The position numbers were made by a program, and so were the translations under genes. From CAZQVN01 sp964596775 (lineage in GTDB: Bacteria > Eisenbacteria > RBG-16-71-46 > JABDJR01 > JAWXBZ01), in NCBI GenBank assembly GCA_964596775.1, contig CAZQVN010000046.1:1-29802 (forward strand): a stretch of 29,802 nucleotides of DNA, read 5' to 3'. Below are positions 9,224 to 17,069 of the stretch, in pieces (positions within the stretch are counted from its first letter, which is position 1; each line of letters starts with the position of its first letter). A model generated the notes under the pieces. That model was not told the origin of the DNA, did not search any database, and was given only the letters and a program-made list of their open reading frames with translations.

Positions 9224-10603
9224 TCAATCGGTTTCTTCCTCTCTCTTCGTGAAGAGAAAGTAGGCGGGGATCGCGAGAAGCGTCAGCAGCAGTCCGTAGC
9301 CGACCCCCCACCCCTGGGACGCCAGGGCCACGCCCGCGAACGCCCCCCAGACGAGGACCAGCAGCGCCGGTAGGACCGGGTACAGGGGCGTGCGGAACAC
9401 CCCCGCCGGCCGGGCGGTCCCCGGATCGGGGATCACGGCGGGACGGCCCGCGCCGGCCCCTCCCCGGCCGTGCTGCCGGTCGCGCCGGCGGTGGAGAAAC
9501 ACGGTGGCGGTGACCGCGACATTGGCCAGGGCACCCACGAAGATGCTGACCGCAACGAGCGACCCCGCCGTTCCGAACCAGGCGTAGGCCGACCAGGCCA
9601 GCGCGAACCAGAGCGTGGCCACGTGCGGGGTACCGAGCCGGTTGACGCGCCCGGCCTGGGCGGGGGCCAGCCCGGAACGGGACAGCGCGTAGGCGACCCG
9701 GGGAGCGGACAGGGCCGCCCCGTTCAGGCTGCCCAGCGCCACGAAGATCGCCAGCATCAGGAAGATCCGCTCCCCCGCCATCCCGAACAGCCGCCGGCAC
9801 ATGTCGGCGCCGGGCAGCGTCGAGGCGGCCAGGGCGTCGCGGCCGAGCACATGCAGGTAGGCCGCGTTCACGAGCAGGTAGGTGGCGCCGAGCGCCAGTG
9901 TGCCGAAGATCAGCGCGCGGGGCAGGGTCCTCCGCGGGTCCTTCGTCTCCCCCGCCAGGGTGGTGAAGTTGGCATACCCCTCGAACGTCCAGAGGACCCC
10001 CTGGAGGGCCAGCGCCATGGCCAGGAACAGGGAGATCGGGGGCATCGGCGCCGGCGGGACGGATGAGGGGGCGGCCGCCGGAAGCAGGAACGCGAACACG
10101 CCGACACCGACGAGAAGCAGGAGCTTCGTGTAGGTGAGCGCGTCCTGCACCCGGCTTCCGAGCCGGACACCGGCGAGCTGAAGCAGGAAAACGCCGAGGG
10201 TGATGCCGATGGCCGACAGCTTGCCGGTGATCGCCGTCCAGCCGCACAGCTGGGCCATGTACTCGCCGAGGATCACCACGAGCGCGGCGCTCGAAGCGGG
10301 GTCGACGACGAGCGTGTACGCCCACCCGTACACGAACGCGGGAAAGCGCCCGTAGCCTTCCTTGATGTAGACGTACCATCCGCCGGCGCGCGGAAAGCGG
10401 GTTCCGAGTTCCGAGAGGATCAGGGAGTCCCCGAAAACCAGGAGCCAGCCGATGCCCCACACGGCGAGAACCATCCAGGCCTCGGGAAGATGGCCGGCCA
10501 CATAGCCCGGCAGGCGGAAGATCCCCGCGCCGATGGCCACACCGATTCCGATCGCCGCCCCTTCCCAGGGACCGAGCACCCGCAACAGCTTTCCATCCCG
10601 CAT
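9224..10603 (-). CDS. APC-superfamily amino acid permease
   Basis: A 459-residue inner-membrane transporter with about 12 hydrophobic segments. The first, GIGVAIGAGIFRLPG, is the glycine-rich TM1 signature of APC/LAT-type amino acid permeases; FEGYANFTTLAGETKDP is the conserved TM6-loop region. Substrate cannot be told from sequence. The ATG at 10603 is chosen because MRDGKLLRVLGPWEG places TM1 as usual in the family; the frame is open further upstream (to 10924) but that would run antisense into the PBP gene. No Shine-Dalgarno is present; a TATACG box lies exactly 7 bases upstream, suggesting a leaderless mRNA. It precedes glutamine synthetase III, so a glutamate/glutamine-related substrate is possible but unproven. 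A Gly/Arg/Pro-rich cytoplasmic loop lies near residues 365-400. Confidence 0.85.
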   Translation of the reverse strand: MRDGKLLRVLGPWEGAAIGIGVAIGAGIFRLPGYVAGHLPEAWMVLAVWGIGWLLVFGDSLILSELGTRFPRAGGWYVYIKEGYGRFPAFVYGWAYTLVVDPASSAALVVILGEYMAQLCGWTAITGKLSAIGITLGVFLLQLAGVRLGSRVQDALTYTKLLLLVGVGVFAFLLPAAAPSSVPPAPMPPISLFLAMALALQGVLWTFEGYANFTTLAGETKDPRRTLPRALIFGTLALGATYLLVNAAYLHVLGRDALAASTLPGADMCRRLFGMAGERIFLMLAIFVALGSLNGAALSAPRVAYALSRSGLAPAQAGRVNRLGTPHVATLWFALAWSAYAWFGTAGSLVAVSIFVGALANVAVTATVFLHRRRDRQHGRGGAGAGRPAVIPDPGTARPAGVFRTPLYPVLPALLVLVWGAFAGVALASQGWGVGYGLLLTLLAIPAYFLFTKREEETD

Positions 10604-10627
10604 GGATAACGTATACTGGGTTCGTCG
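10604..10627. promoter_or_regulatory. Compact divergent promoter for permease and PBP
   Basis: Only 24 bp separate the two divergent start codons. They contain the palindrome GTATAC (10611-10616), so a -10-like box reads in both directions: TATACT on plus (10612-10617) and TATACG on minus (10615-10610). The minus box predicts transcription starting exactly at the permease ATG, and the plus box predicts a leader of about 4 bases for the PBP. Neither gene has a Shine-Dalgarno. The -35 matches are weak (TTTCCA on plus, TTCTCA on minus). Confidence 0.45.
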
Positions 10628-13600
10628 ATGAATGAGAAGTCGTCCGCCGGAAAACTCTTCCGCCGGCACGGCTTGCCGCAGAAGGAATCCGGAGAAACAC
10701 TGGTCCCCGCCACGCGACATCGCTTGAGAACCTGGCTGGTCCTGCTGACCCTGGCGGCCATCCTCGCGGTTCTCTGTGTCCTCGAAGCCCGGAGTTCCTT
10801 CGTTCAGTCCCACCTCGCGAGCCGCGAAGCGTCCCGAATCACGTTCGCGCTCGGCGCGGGGCCCTCCGACTCGATTCTCTATCCGGAAGGGGGGCCGTTC
10901 GACGACCGCCGCGGCTTTTCCCATCTCGGCGCGATCACCGACACGCTGCTCGCCCGCGGATACCGCATCGAAAGCCAGGTGCGCTTTTCACCGGCCATGA
11001 TGACCTGGGTCCGGCGCGGCGTCTTTGCGCCCTACGCCGAGCGTCCGCAGGCCGGGCTCCGCATCCTCGACCGGCGCGACCTCCCGCTGTATTCCGTGAC
11101 GTTTCCCGAGCGGATCTACGCGAACTTCGACTCCATCCCCGAGTTCATCGTCCGCTCGCTGCTGTTCATCGAGAACCGCGAGCTCCTCGACCCGGGGCGC
11201 CCGAACATGAATCCGGCCGTGGAGTGGGACCGCCTGCTCCGCGCCACGCTCGACCAGGTCCTGGCCGCGCTCGGCAGGGCCGGCGACACGCCCGGCGGGA
11301 GCACGCTGGCCACCCAGATCGAAAAATACCGCCACTCCCCCGAGGGACGCACCGCCGATCCGAAGGACAAGATCCTCCAGATGACGTCGGCCACGCTGCG
11401 GGCCTACCGGAACGGCCGCAACACGGAGGAGGCGCGGCGGAACATCGTCCTGACGTTCGTCAACTCGGTCCCGCTGGCGGCCGTGTCCGGTTTCGGCGAA
11501 GTGAACGGCCTCGGGGACGGGCTGCACGCCTGGTACGGCGCCGATTTCGACCGGGTCAACCGGCACCTGGCCGGACTGGGCAAACCCGCGTCCTCTCCTG
11601 AGGAACTCCTCGAACAGGCGCGGGCGGTCAAGATGGTCCTGTCGCTCTTCGTGGCCCACCGCCGGCCGAGCGCCTATCTCACCGGGAGCCGCCAGGCGAT
11701 CCGCGACGACACGGACAGCTACCTGCGCCTGCTCGGCCGGGCCGGCTTCCTGTCGCCCGAGGTGCGCGACGCCGCGCTGCCTCTCGAGCTGAATCTCCGG
11801 CGCGGCGTCCTGCCGCCTCCGCCGGCTCCCTACGCCGAGCGGAAGGCCGCCAACGCGATCCGGGTCCGGCTGCTCTCCCTGACCGGCGTGAACGATCTCT
11901 ACGCCCTGGACCGCGTCGACCTGACCGCGGAAACAACGCTGGAGCGCGATGCCCAGAAGACGCTGAGCCAGCGGCTGCAGCGGCTCAAGGACAAGGCGTT
12001 CACCGACTCGCTCGGCTTCAACGCGGCGCGGATGCTCGACCGGGGCAACCCCGCCGACGTCGTCTACAGTTTCACGCTGTACGAAAGCACGCCGCGCGGC
12101 AATCTCGTCCGGGTCCAGGCGGACAACCTGGATCAGCCGCTGGACATCAACGAGGGCGCCAAGCTGGATCTCGGGTCCACGGCCAAGCTGCGGACGCTCG
12201 TCACCTACCTGGAAATCGTGTCCAACCTGCACGCCCGCCACGCGGGATCGACGCGCGGTGAACTGAGGAACGTGAAGGTGGACCGGAGCGACGTCATCCG
12301 CCGCTGGGCGGTGGACTTCCTCTCGTACGCGCCGGACACGACGCTCCAGGCGATGCTCGACGCGGCGATGAACCGCACCTACTCCTCCAGCACCGGCGAA
12401 GGATTCTTCACCGGAGGGGGCCTGCATCACTTCGTCAACTTCAACAAGGCGGACAACGGCCGGGTGATGACGGTTTCGGAAGCGATGCGCCACTCGGTGA
12501 ACCTCGTGTTCATCCGCCTGATGCGGGACGTCGCCCGGTTCTACAACGCTGAAAATCCGAACTTCACCTCGGACCTCTTCGAACAGCGCGACCATCCGCT
12601 CCGCGAGGAGTACCTGCGGCGGTTCGCCGACCAGGAAGGGCGCGTCTTCATGGCGCGGTTCTATCCCCGCTACAAGGACAAGACGCCCGAGGAAGCGCTC
12701 CAGAAGGTCGTCGAGAGCATCCGGCCGACGCCGAAGCGGTTGGCCGTTCTGTTCCGCTCCATCCGGCCGGACGCCTCCGACCACGAGTTCAAGGCATTCG
12801 TGTACCGCGTGCTGCCGAACGACAACACTCCGGAGCGTGTCCTCGACGATCTCTACGAGCGCTACGCAAAGGACGCCTTCAACCTGGCCGACCGCGGCTA
12901 CCTGTCGCGGGTGCATCCGCTGGAACTCTGGCTGCTCGACTACCTGCTCGTTCATCCGGGCGCGTCGTGGTCGGAGGTGATTGCCGCCAGCGCCCAGGCC
13001 CGGCAGGACGTGTACGAGTGGCTGTTCCGGACGCGCTACCTCGAGGCGCAGAACCGCCGCATCCGGAACATCCTCGAGGAGGAGGCGTTCGAGAAGATAC
13101 ACCGGTCGTGGGTCCGCCAGGGGTACCCGTTCTCCTCGCTGGTTCCGTCGTACGCCACCTCGATCGGCAGCTCGGCGGACCGGCCGGCCTCACTCGCCGA
13201 ACTCGTGGGAATCATCGTGAACGACGGGATCCGCCTGCCGGCCGGCCGGATCGAGACACTGCACTTTGCCGCCGGAACGCCGTACGAAACGACGTTCCAG
13301 CGCGTGCCGCGGGACGGCACCCGCGTCTACCCCCCGGAACTGGCGAGGACGGTGCGCCGGGCGCTCGTGGACGTGGTGGAAAACGGCACGGCCCGCCGCG
13401 GCCTCGGCATGTTCAAGCGGGCCGACGGAAAGATCATTGCCGTGGGCGGCAAGACCGGCACCGGGGATCACCGGTTCGAAACCTACGGCCGGGGCGGTCA
13501 CCTCATCGAGTCGCGGGTGGTGGCCCGCACGGCCACGTTCGTGTTCCTGATCGGCGACCGCTTCTTCGGAACGCTGACCGCGTTCGTGAAGGGACCGAAC

Positions 13601-13894
13601 GCCGGGAACTACGGATTCACGAGTTCGCTGCCGGTGGAGATCCTGAAGCAGCTGGCGCCCGGACTGACGCCGATGGTCCTCGAAGCGGACTCGCTGGCGG
13701 CGCTGGCCGAGGCCGCCGCATCGCCGGCGCCGGCCCGCAGGGCTGCCGCCTCCTCCGGCTCCGCCGGAGCGGACTCATTGAACCCGGCAGCCGTTCCGGA
13801 CAGCGGGGATTCGTCCCGGCCGGCGACCGTTCCCGCCGTTGCCGACTCGTCCCTGGAGACTCCCGACGGGCGGGCGGGCAACGAAGGGTTCTGA
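10628..13894 (+). CDS. Large class A penicillin-binding protein (GT51 transglycosylase + transpeptidase)
   Basis: A 1088-residue bitopic membrane protein that should polymerise lipid II and cross-link peptidoglycan in the periplasm. Residues 33-52 form the N-terminal TM anchor. GT51 motifs are FIENRELL (putative catalytic Glu182) and GGSTLATQ (223-230) followed by PEGRT. Transpeptidase motifs are STAK (Ser517, Lys520), SVN (623-625) and KTGTG (Lys942). The SxN-KTG distance is about 317 residues, far longer than in classical class A PBPs (near 125 in E. coli PBP1b, from memory), so a helical insertion of roughly 190 residues lies inside the transpeptidase. The tail after about 1020 is an Ala/Ser/Pro-rich disordered stretch. 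Start is the first ATG; an in-frame stop lies 19 bases upstream. It is divergent from the permease and convergent with the aminotransferase. Confidence 0.88.
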   Translation: MNEKSSAGKLFRRHGLPQKESGETLVPATRHRLRTWLVLLTLAAILAVLCVLEARSSFVQSHLASREASRITFALGAGPSDSILYPEGGPFDDRRGFSHLGAITDTLLARGYRIESQVRFSPAMMTWVRRGVFAPYAERPQAGLRILDRRDLPLYSVTFPERIYANFDSIPEFIVRSLLFIENRELLDPGRPNMNPAVEWDRLLRATLDQVLAALGRAGDTPGGSTLATQIEKYRHSPEGRTADPKDKILQMTSATLRAYRNGRNTEEARRNIVLTFVNSVPLAAVSGFGEVNGLGDGLHAWYGADFDRVNRHLAGLGKPASSPEELLEQARAVKMVLSLFVAHRRPSAYLTGSRQAIRDDTDSYLRLLGRAGFLSPEVRDAALPLELNLRRGVLPPPPAPYAERKAANAIRVRLLSLTGVNDLYALDRVDLTAETTLERDAQKTLSQRLQRLKDKAFTDSLGFNAARMLDRGNPADVVYSFTLYESTPRGNLVRVQADNLDQPLDINEGAKLDLGSTAKLRTLVTYLEIVSNLHARHAGSTRGELRNVKVDRSDVIRRWAVDFLSYAPDTTLQAMLDAAMNRTYSSSTGEGFFTGGGLHHFVNFNKADNGRVMTVSEAMRHSVNLVFIRLMRDVARFYNAENPNFTSDLFEQRDHPLREEYLRRFADQEGRVFMARFYPRYKDKTPEEALQKVVESIRPTPKRLAVLFRSIRPDASDHEFKAFVYRVLPNDNTPERVLDDLYERYAKDAFNLADRGYLSRVHPLELWLLDYLLVHPGASWSEVIAASAQARQDVYEWLFRTRYLEAQNRRIRNILEEEAFEKIHRSWVRQGYPFSSLVPSYATSIGSSADRPASLAELVGIIVNDGIRLPAGRIETLHFAAGTPYETTFQRVPRDGTRVYPPELARTVRRALVDVVENGTARRGLGMFKRADGKIIAVGGKTGTGDHRFETYGRGGHLIESRVVARTATFVFLIGDRFFGTLTAFVKGPNAGNYGFTSSLPVEILKQLAPGLTPMVLEADSLAALAEAAASPAPARRAAASSGSAGADSLNPAAVPDSGDSSRPATVPAVADSSLETPDGRAGNEGF

Positions 13895-13927
13895 CGACTC
13901 CCGTCCCCCGGCGCGGCCGCGACCCGC

Positions 13928-15196
13928 TCAGCCCTTCAGCCCGTCCATCGCCTTCCGCAGGGCCGGGAACATCGCGTCGAGGTCGCTCATCGACACGGCG
14001 CCGACGCTGAGACGGAACCAGCCGTTTTCCTCCTGGAGGCCGAACGCCTGGAACGGCACGGCCGCCACCGACGCATCGTCGAGAAGAAAGCCGCGGATCG
14101 CCTCGTTCGTGTCCAGCGCGCGGTCGCCCGCCTTCTTTCCCACGATGTTGAAGCGCGCCGACAGGTAGATGGCCCCCTGGGGCTCGATCGATTCAACCGG
14201 GTAGCCGTCCTTCCGCATGGCCGCGAAGCCGTCGTGCAGCGCGGTCAGGCGATCCTCGACCGCCTTCTTCATGACGGCGTGATAGGCCTCGACGGCGGCG
14301 CCGTTCTTCAGGAGCTTCGTGGTGGCCACCTGCTCGGCGCGCGGCGCCCAGGCGCCGACATGACCGAGGATGTCGCTCATCGGCTTCATGTAGCCCGCGG
14401 GGCCGACGCACCAGCCGACCCGCAGGCCGGTCGAGGCGAACGACTTGGAGATGCCGTCGGTGAAGATCGTGTAGTCGCGCATGGCCGCATCGATCTGCAC
14501 CGGCGTGACGTGCTTCACCGAGCCGAAAGTGAGCATCCAGTACACGTGATCGTAGAGGAGCATCAGCGGTCGCTCGCCCGATGCGGCCCGGCGGCCGTTT
14601 TCGTCGAGAATCATCCGCACGATCTTTTCCATTTCCGATTCCGAGTACGCCGTCCCGGCCGGGTTCAGCGGGCTGTTCAGGGTGAGCACCCGCGCGGAAC
14701 GCATGTACGGCTTGAGCGCGGCGGCCGTCGGGAGAAAGTTCGTTTCGGGGCCGGCGGCCACCGGCACGCCTTCCGCGCCGACGAGCCAGGCGTAGTGGTT
14801 GTTGTTCCACGACGGAACCGGGTAGACGAGTTTTTCACCCGGGTCGAGCAGCGTCCGGTAGGTGCCGTAGATGGCGGGGCGCACGCCGCCCATGATGATC
14901 ACGCTCTCGACCGGATAATCGAGGCCGAGGCGCTCCGAGTAGAACGAACGGACCGCCTCGCGCAGTTCCGGAATGCCGTTGGACGGCGGGTAGTTCGTTT
15001 CCCCCGCCGAGTAGGCGTCCCGGATCGCATCGCGCAGGATCTCGGGAATCGGAAAGTGCTTCGCGTTGAAATCGCCGACCGTCAGGTTGACGACGGCCTC
15101 GCCGCGGGCCTGCTTGGCCCGGATCTGTCCGGCGATCTTGAGAATCTCCGATCCGACCAGCCGGCCGGCCATCCGGGAGAGGTGAATTTCAGTCAT
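13928..15196 (-). CDS. PLP-dependent class I/II aminotransferase
   Basis: A 422-residue cytoplasmic fold-type I enzyme. The Schiff-base lysine is Lys251 in TDGISKSFASTGLRVGW; NSPLNPAGTAYS is the cofactor-region motif of aspartate-aminotransferase-like proteins, followed by LLYDHVYW with its conserved Asp and Tyr, and GLRVGW with the phosphate-binding Arg. The N-terminus has the family pattern NLTVGDFNAKHFPIP and TNYPPSNGIPELREA. Substrate specificity (aspartate, aromatic or branched-chain) cannot be assigned. The ATG at 15196 is preferred over an open extension to 15316 because it has GGAG close upstream and gives a normal N-terminus. It is separated from the upstream sigma operon by a terminator, and its 3' end lies 33 bp from the PBP stop. 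Confidence 0.9.
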   Translation of the reverse strand: MTEIHLSRMAGRLVGSEILKIAGQIRAKQARGEAVVNLTVGDFNAKHFPIPEILRDAIRDAYSAGETNYPPSNGIPELREAVRSFYSERLGLDYPVESVIIMGGVRPAIYGTYRTLLDPGEKLVYPVPSWNNNHYAWLVGAEGVPVAAGPETNFLPTAAALKPYMRSARVLTLNSPLNPAGTAYSESEMEKIVRMILDENGRRAASGERPLMLLYDHVYWMLTFGSVKHVTPVQIDAAMRDYTIFTDGISKSFASTGLRVGWCVGPAGYMKPMSDILGHVGAWAPRAEQVATTKLLKNGAAVEAYHAVMKKAVEDRLTALHDGFAAMRKDGYPVESIEPQGAIYLSARFNIVGKKAGDRALDTNEAIRGFLLDDASVAAVPFQAFGLQEENGWFRLSVGAVSMSDLDAMFPALRKAMDGLKG

Positions 15197-15301
15197 GACA
15201 CTCCGCCATTTCTTCGAGAAGGCCCCGACGCCCGTGCCGCTTCGCGGCGGCGACCGGCGTTCCGGGCTGCAGGATGGGAAAGACACGGGGAGAATAACAG
15301 A

Positions 15302-15334
15302 GGGCGGCCGGGCCACAAAGCTGGCCGGCCGCCC
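15302..15334 (-). terminator. Rho-independent terminator of the sigma/anti-sigma/EEY operon
   Basis: A 13-bp stem with one bulged G (15302-15315 pairs with 15322-15334, 6-base loop) lies about 47 bases after the stop of the 15381 gene. On the minus strand it is followed by a moderately T-rich TCTGTTATTCT. A second smaller inverted repeat (GCCCCG/CGGGGC) sits between it and the stop near 15354-15370. Confidence 0.7.
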
Positions 15335-15380
15335 GCGAAACCCCCGACAGCGGTGCCCCGGTTCCGGGGCCGTAAAACGG

Positions 15381-16163
15381 CTAGTACTCCTCCACCACGA
15401 CCCGCTTCTTCATCGCCTCCCGGTCGATCCTGTGATCCGCGTAGGCCCGGAGGTCGCTCATCTTCGCCTTGATGACGAGGCGCGATATCCGCTTGTCGAT
15501 GAAAAAGTCGCTCCGCTTGAGGAACGCGGCGATGCCGAGCCACTGGGTATCCCTGAGGCTGGTCATGGAATCGCCATAGTCGAGCAGGATGTCCAGAACC
15601 TCCGCCTTGCCGTCCGTATACAGGCGCTGCTGGACGTTGCTGTTCCGCTCGCGCCACCCCTTCAAGAACGTGAATCTGTCGGCGTGGTCGTGGTCGTGGT
15701 CGTGATCGTCCCCGTCCTCGTCGTCGTTGCGGCTGCTGTTCCGGTTCCGATCTCTTTCCCGCTCGCGATCCTTCTTCCTGTCCTGCTTTTCATCGGGATC
15801 GTCCTCCGGCGGCGAGATGACGATGACCCCGTCCTTTTCCTGGATGTTGAAGTCCTTCCAGTCGAACTTGAAGTCGCCCCCCCGGCTGACCAGCGAGGCC
15901 TGGAACGAGAACAGGACGCCGAATTCCTCGAGATAGAGCCCGCGGGTGTTGTCGTCGGTGGAGTAGACGAGAAAGTTGCGGCTGTCGAGCAGCATCTCGT
16001 CGATGACCTTCTCCATGATCGACAGCTCGCGCGTCAGGCGCCGCGACGTCGTCGACGCGTTCTGCGCGTTCGTGATCGTCACCAGGGCGACCGGCGCGAT
16101 CACGATCGCCGCCAGAACCGCCGCCTTCCACCACCCCGCAAACACCGCTCGTCCGTTCCGCAT
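15381..16163 (-). CDS. Exported or membrane-anchored EEY-tail protein, third gene of the sigma operon
   Basis: 260 residues; not a family I recognise. A hydrophobic segment at about 12-32 (WKAAVLAAIVIAPVALVTI) is a signal peptide or anchor. Then come a helical segment (IMEKVIDEMLLDSRNFLV), a beta-like segment (GLYLEEFGVLFSFQASL), a charged low-complexity insert (about 120-165, Asp/Arg/Lys/Glu with an Asp-His run), a helical block (LYTDGKAEVLDILLDYGDS), and the C-terminus SRLVIKAKMSDLR...AMKKRVVVEEY. It is clearly paralogous to the gene at 28172. Its ATG overlaps the anti-sigma stop (TGATG), so translation is probably coupled. A role as co-regulator or output of the sigma/anti-sigma pair is inference from position. 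Confidence 0.85.
   Translation of the reverse strand: MRNGRAVFAGWWKAAVLAAIVIAPVALVTITNAQNASTTSRRLTRELSIMEKVIDEMLLDSRNFLVYSTDDNTRGLYLEEFGVLFSFQASLVSRGGDFKFDWKDFNIQEKDGVIVISPPEDDPDEKQDRKKDRERERDRNRNSSRNDDEDGDDHDHDHDHADRFTFLKGWRERNSNVQQRLYTDGKAEVLDILLDYGDSMTSLRDTQWLGIAAFLKRSDFFIDKRISRLVIKAKMSDLRAYADHRIDREAMKKRVVVEEY
15684..15707 (-). repeat. GTGGTC hexamer run encoding (Asp-His)4
   Basis: Three exact GTGGTC hexamers and one GTGATC on the plus strand read as alternating Asp and His codons on the coding strand. The repeat sits in the charged insert of the EEY protein and is a candidate for slippage-driven length change and for divalent-metal binding. Confidence 0.75.
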
Positions 16164-17053
16164 CAGTTTCCGTCCTCCGTGCGGGGCGTTCCGACGGCGC
16201 CCGAATCGGCGCCGGTGTGCCCCAGCAGATCCTCGATGAATGAATTCGTCCGCGTCTGCTCCGCGCGAAGCCCCAGGCCCACCGCTTCGATGCGCCCGCG
16301 GAGTTCGCGGTAGTCCGACGTCTGCTGCTCGTTCAACTGCCCGTACACGGCCTGCATCATCGTGGACAGCTCCTGGTCGCGGCGCGTCCGGTAGTCGTTG
16401 AGGAGCGCCACCACCATCTTCAGCACTTCCGAGGACCGCGTGTCGAACTCCGCCTGGGTCATGTAGGCGTCGCCGGGGTTCAGCGACACGGTCTCTGCGC
16501 CGCGCCGATCGGTTGCGGCGGCGCCGGGCGCGAGACCCGCGACCTCACGCGACCCTTCGGCNNNNNNNNNNNNNNNNNNNNNNNNNNNNNNNNNNNNNNN
16601 NNNNNNNNNNNNNNNNNNNNNNNNNNNNNNNNNNNNNNNNNNNNNNNNNNNNNNNNNNNNNGCGCCCTTGTCCGATCCGAAGCGGAACGCGAAGCCGTTC
16701 TCCAGCTTCTCCACCCGGAAACCGCCCATGCCGAACAGGAGGAACAGCACCGCCGCCGCGGCCACCGCCCAGCCGCCCCAGGCCTGGAACTCCATCAACC
16801 GGGCCCCGAACCCCTTCCGGGATCCGGCGCGGGACGAGTCGGCGCGATCGACGACCACGAACGAGGGGCAGGCCTCCTCCACCTCGAGCGACTGGAACAG
16901 CGTCCGGGTGGCCCTGAGCTCGTCCCATGCGGCGCGGAGTTCGGGATCCGCGTCGATCTCCAGCCGCAGCGCCCGCTCCTCGTCCTCGGACAGTTCGTTG
17001 TAGAGAGAGGCGACCAGCTTCTCCATCCGCGGATCCACGGGGTCCTCTTTCAT
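16163..17053 (-). CDS. Transmembrane anti-sigma factor
   Basis: About 296 residues if the internal N gap has its true length. The N-terminal cytoplasmic part (1-60) has the acidic helical look of anti-sigma domains (LVASLYNELSEDEERALRLE, then DPELRAAWDELRA) but no His/Cys zinc-finger motif. One TM segment follows at about 90-110 (WAVAAAAVLFLLFGMGGF). The region after it (from about 125) is interrupted by 100 Ns, then continues as an extracytoplasmic coiled-coil-like domain (QAEFDTRSSEVLKMVVALLN...). It starts 16 bases after the sigma gene with GAGG upstream and overlaps the EEY gene at its stop. It presumably sequesters the sigma factor and senses an envelope signal; assignment rests on position and topology more than motifs. 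Confidence 0.78.
   Translation of the reverse strand: MKEDPVDPRMEKLVASLYNELSEDEERALRLEIDADPELRAAWDELRATRTLFQSLEVEEACPSFVVVDRADSSRAGSRKGFGARLMEFQAWGGWAVAAAAVLFLLFGMGGFRVEKLENGFAFRFGSDKGXXXXXXXXXXXXXXXXXXXXXXXXXXXXXXXXXXAEGSREVAGLAPGAAATDRRGAETVSLNPGDAYMTQAEFDTRSSEVLKMVVALLNDYRTRRDQELSTMMQAVYGQLNEQQTSDYRELRGRIEAVGLGLRAEQTRTNSFIEDLLGHTGADSGAVGTPRTEDGN
16562..16661. other. Assembly gap of 100 Ns inside the anti-sigma gene
   Basis: Exactly 100 Ns, a length often used as a placeholder for a gap of unknown size. The reading frame is the same on both sides at this length, which may be chance. It removes the juxtamembrane periplasmic part of the anti-sigma factor, where regulated cleavage would occur. 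Confidence 0.95.
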
Positions 17054-17069
17054 GACGTCATCCTCGCTT

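Noticed and set aside
10988..13102. A 704-codon minus-strand open frame opposite the PBP.
   Set aside because: Same GC-driven shadow; the plus strand carries all PBP motifs.
13895..13927. Palindrome CGCGGCCGCG between the PBP and aminotransferase stops.
   Set aside because: No loop and no U-tract; a short GC palindrome of this kind is expected by chance at this base composition.
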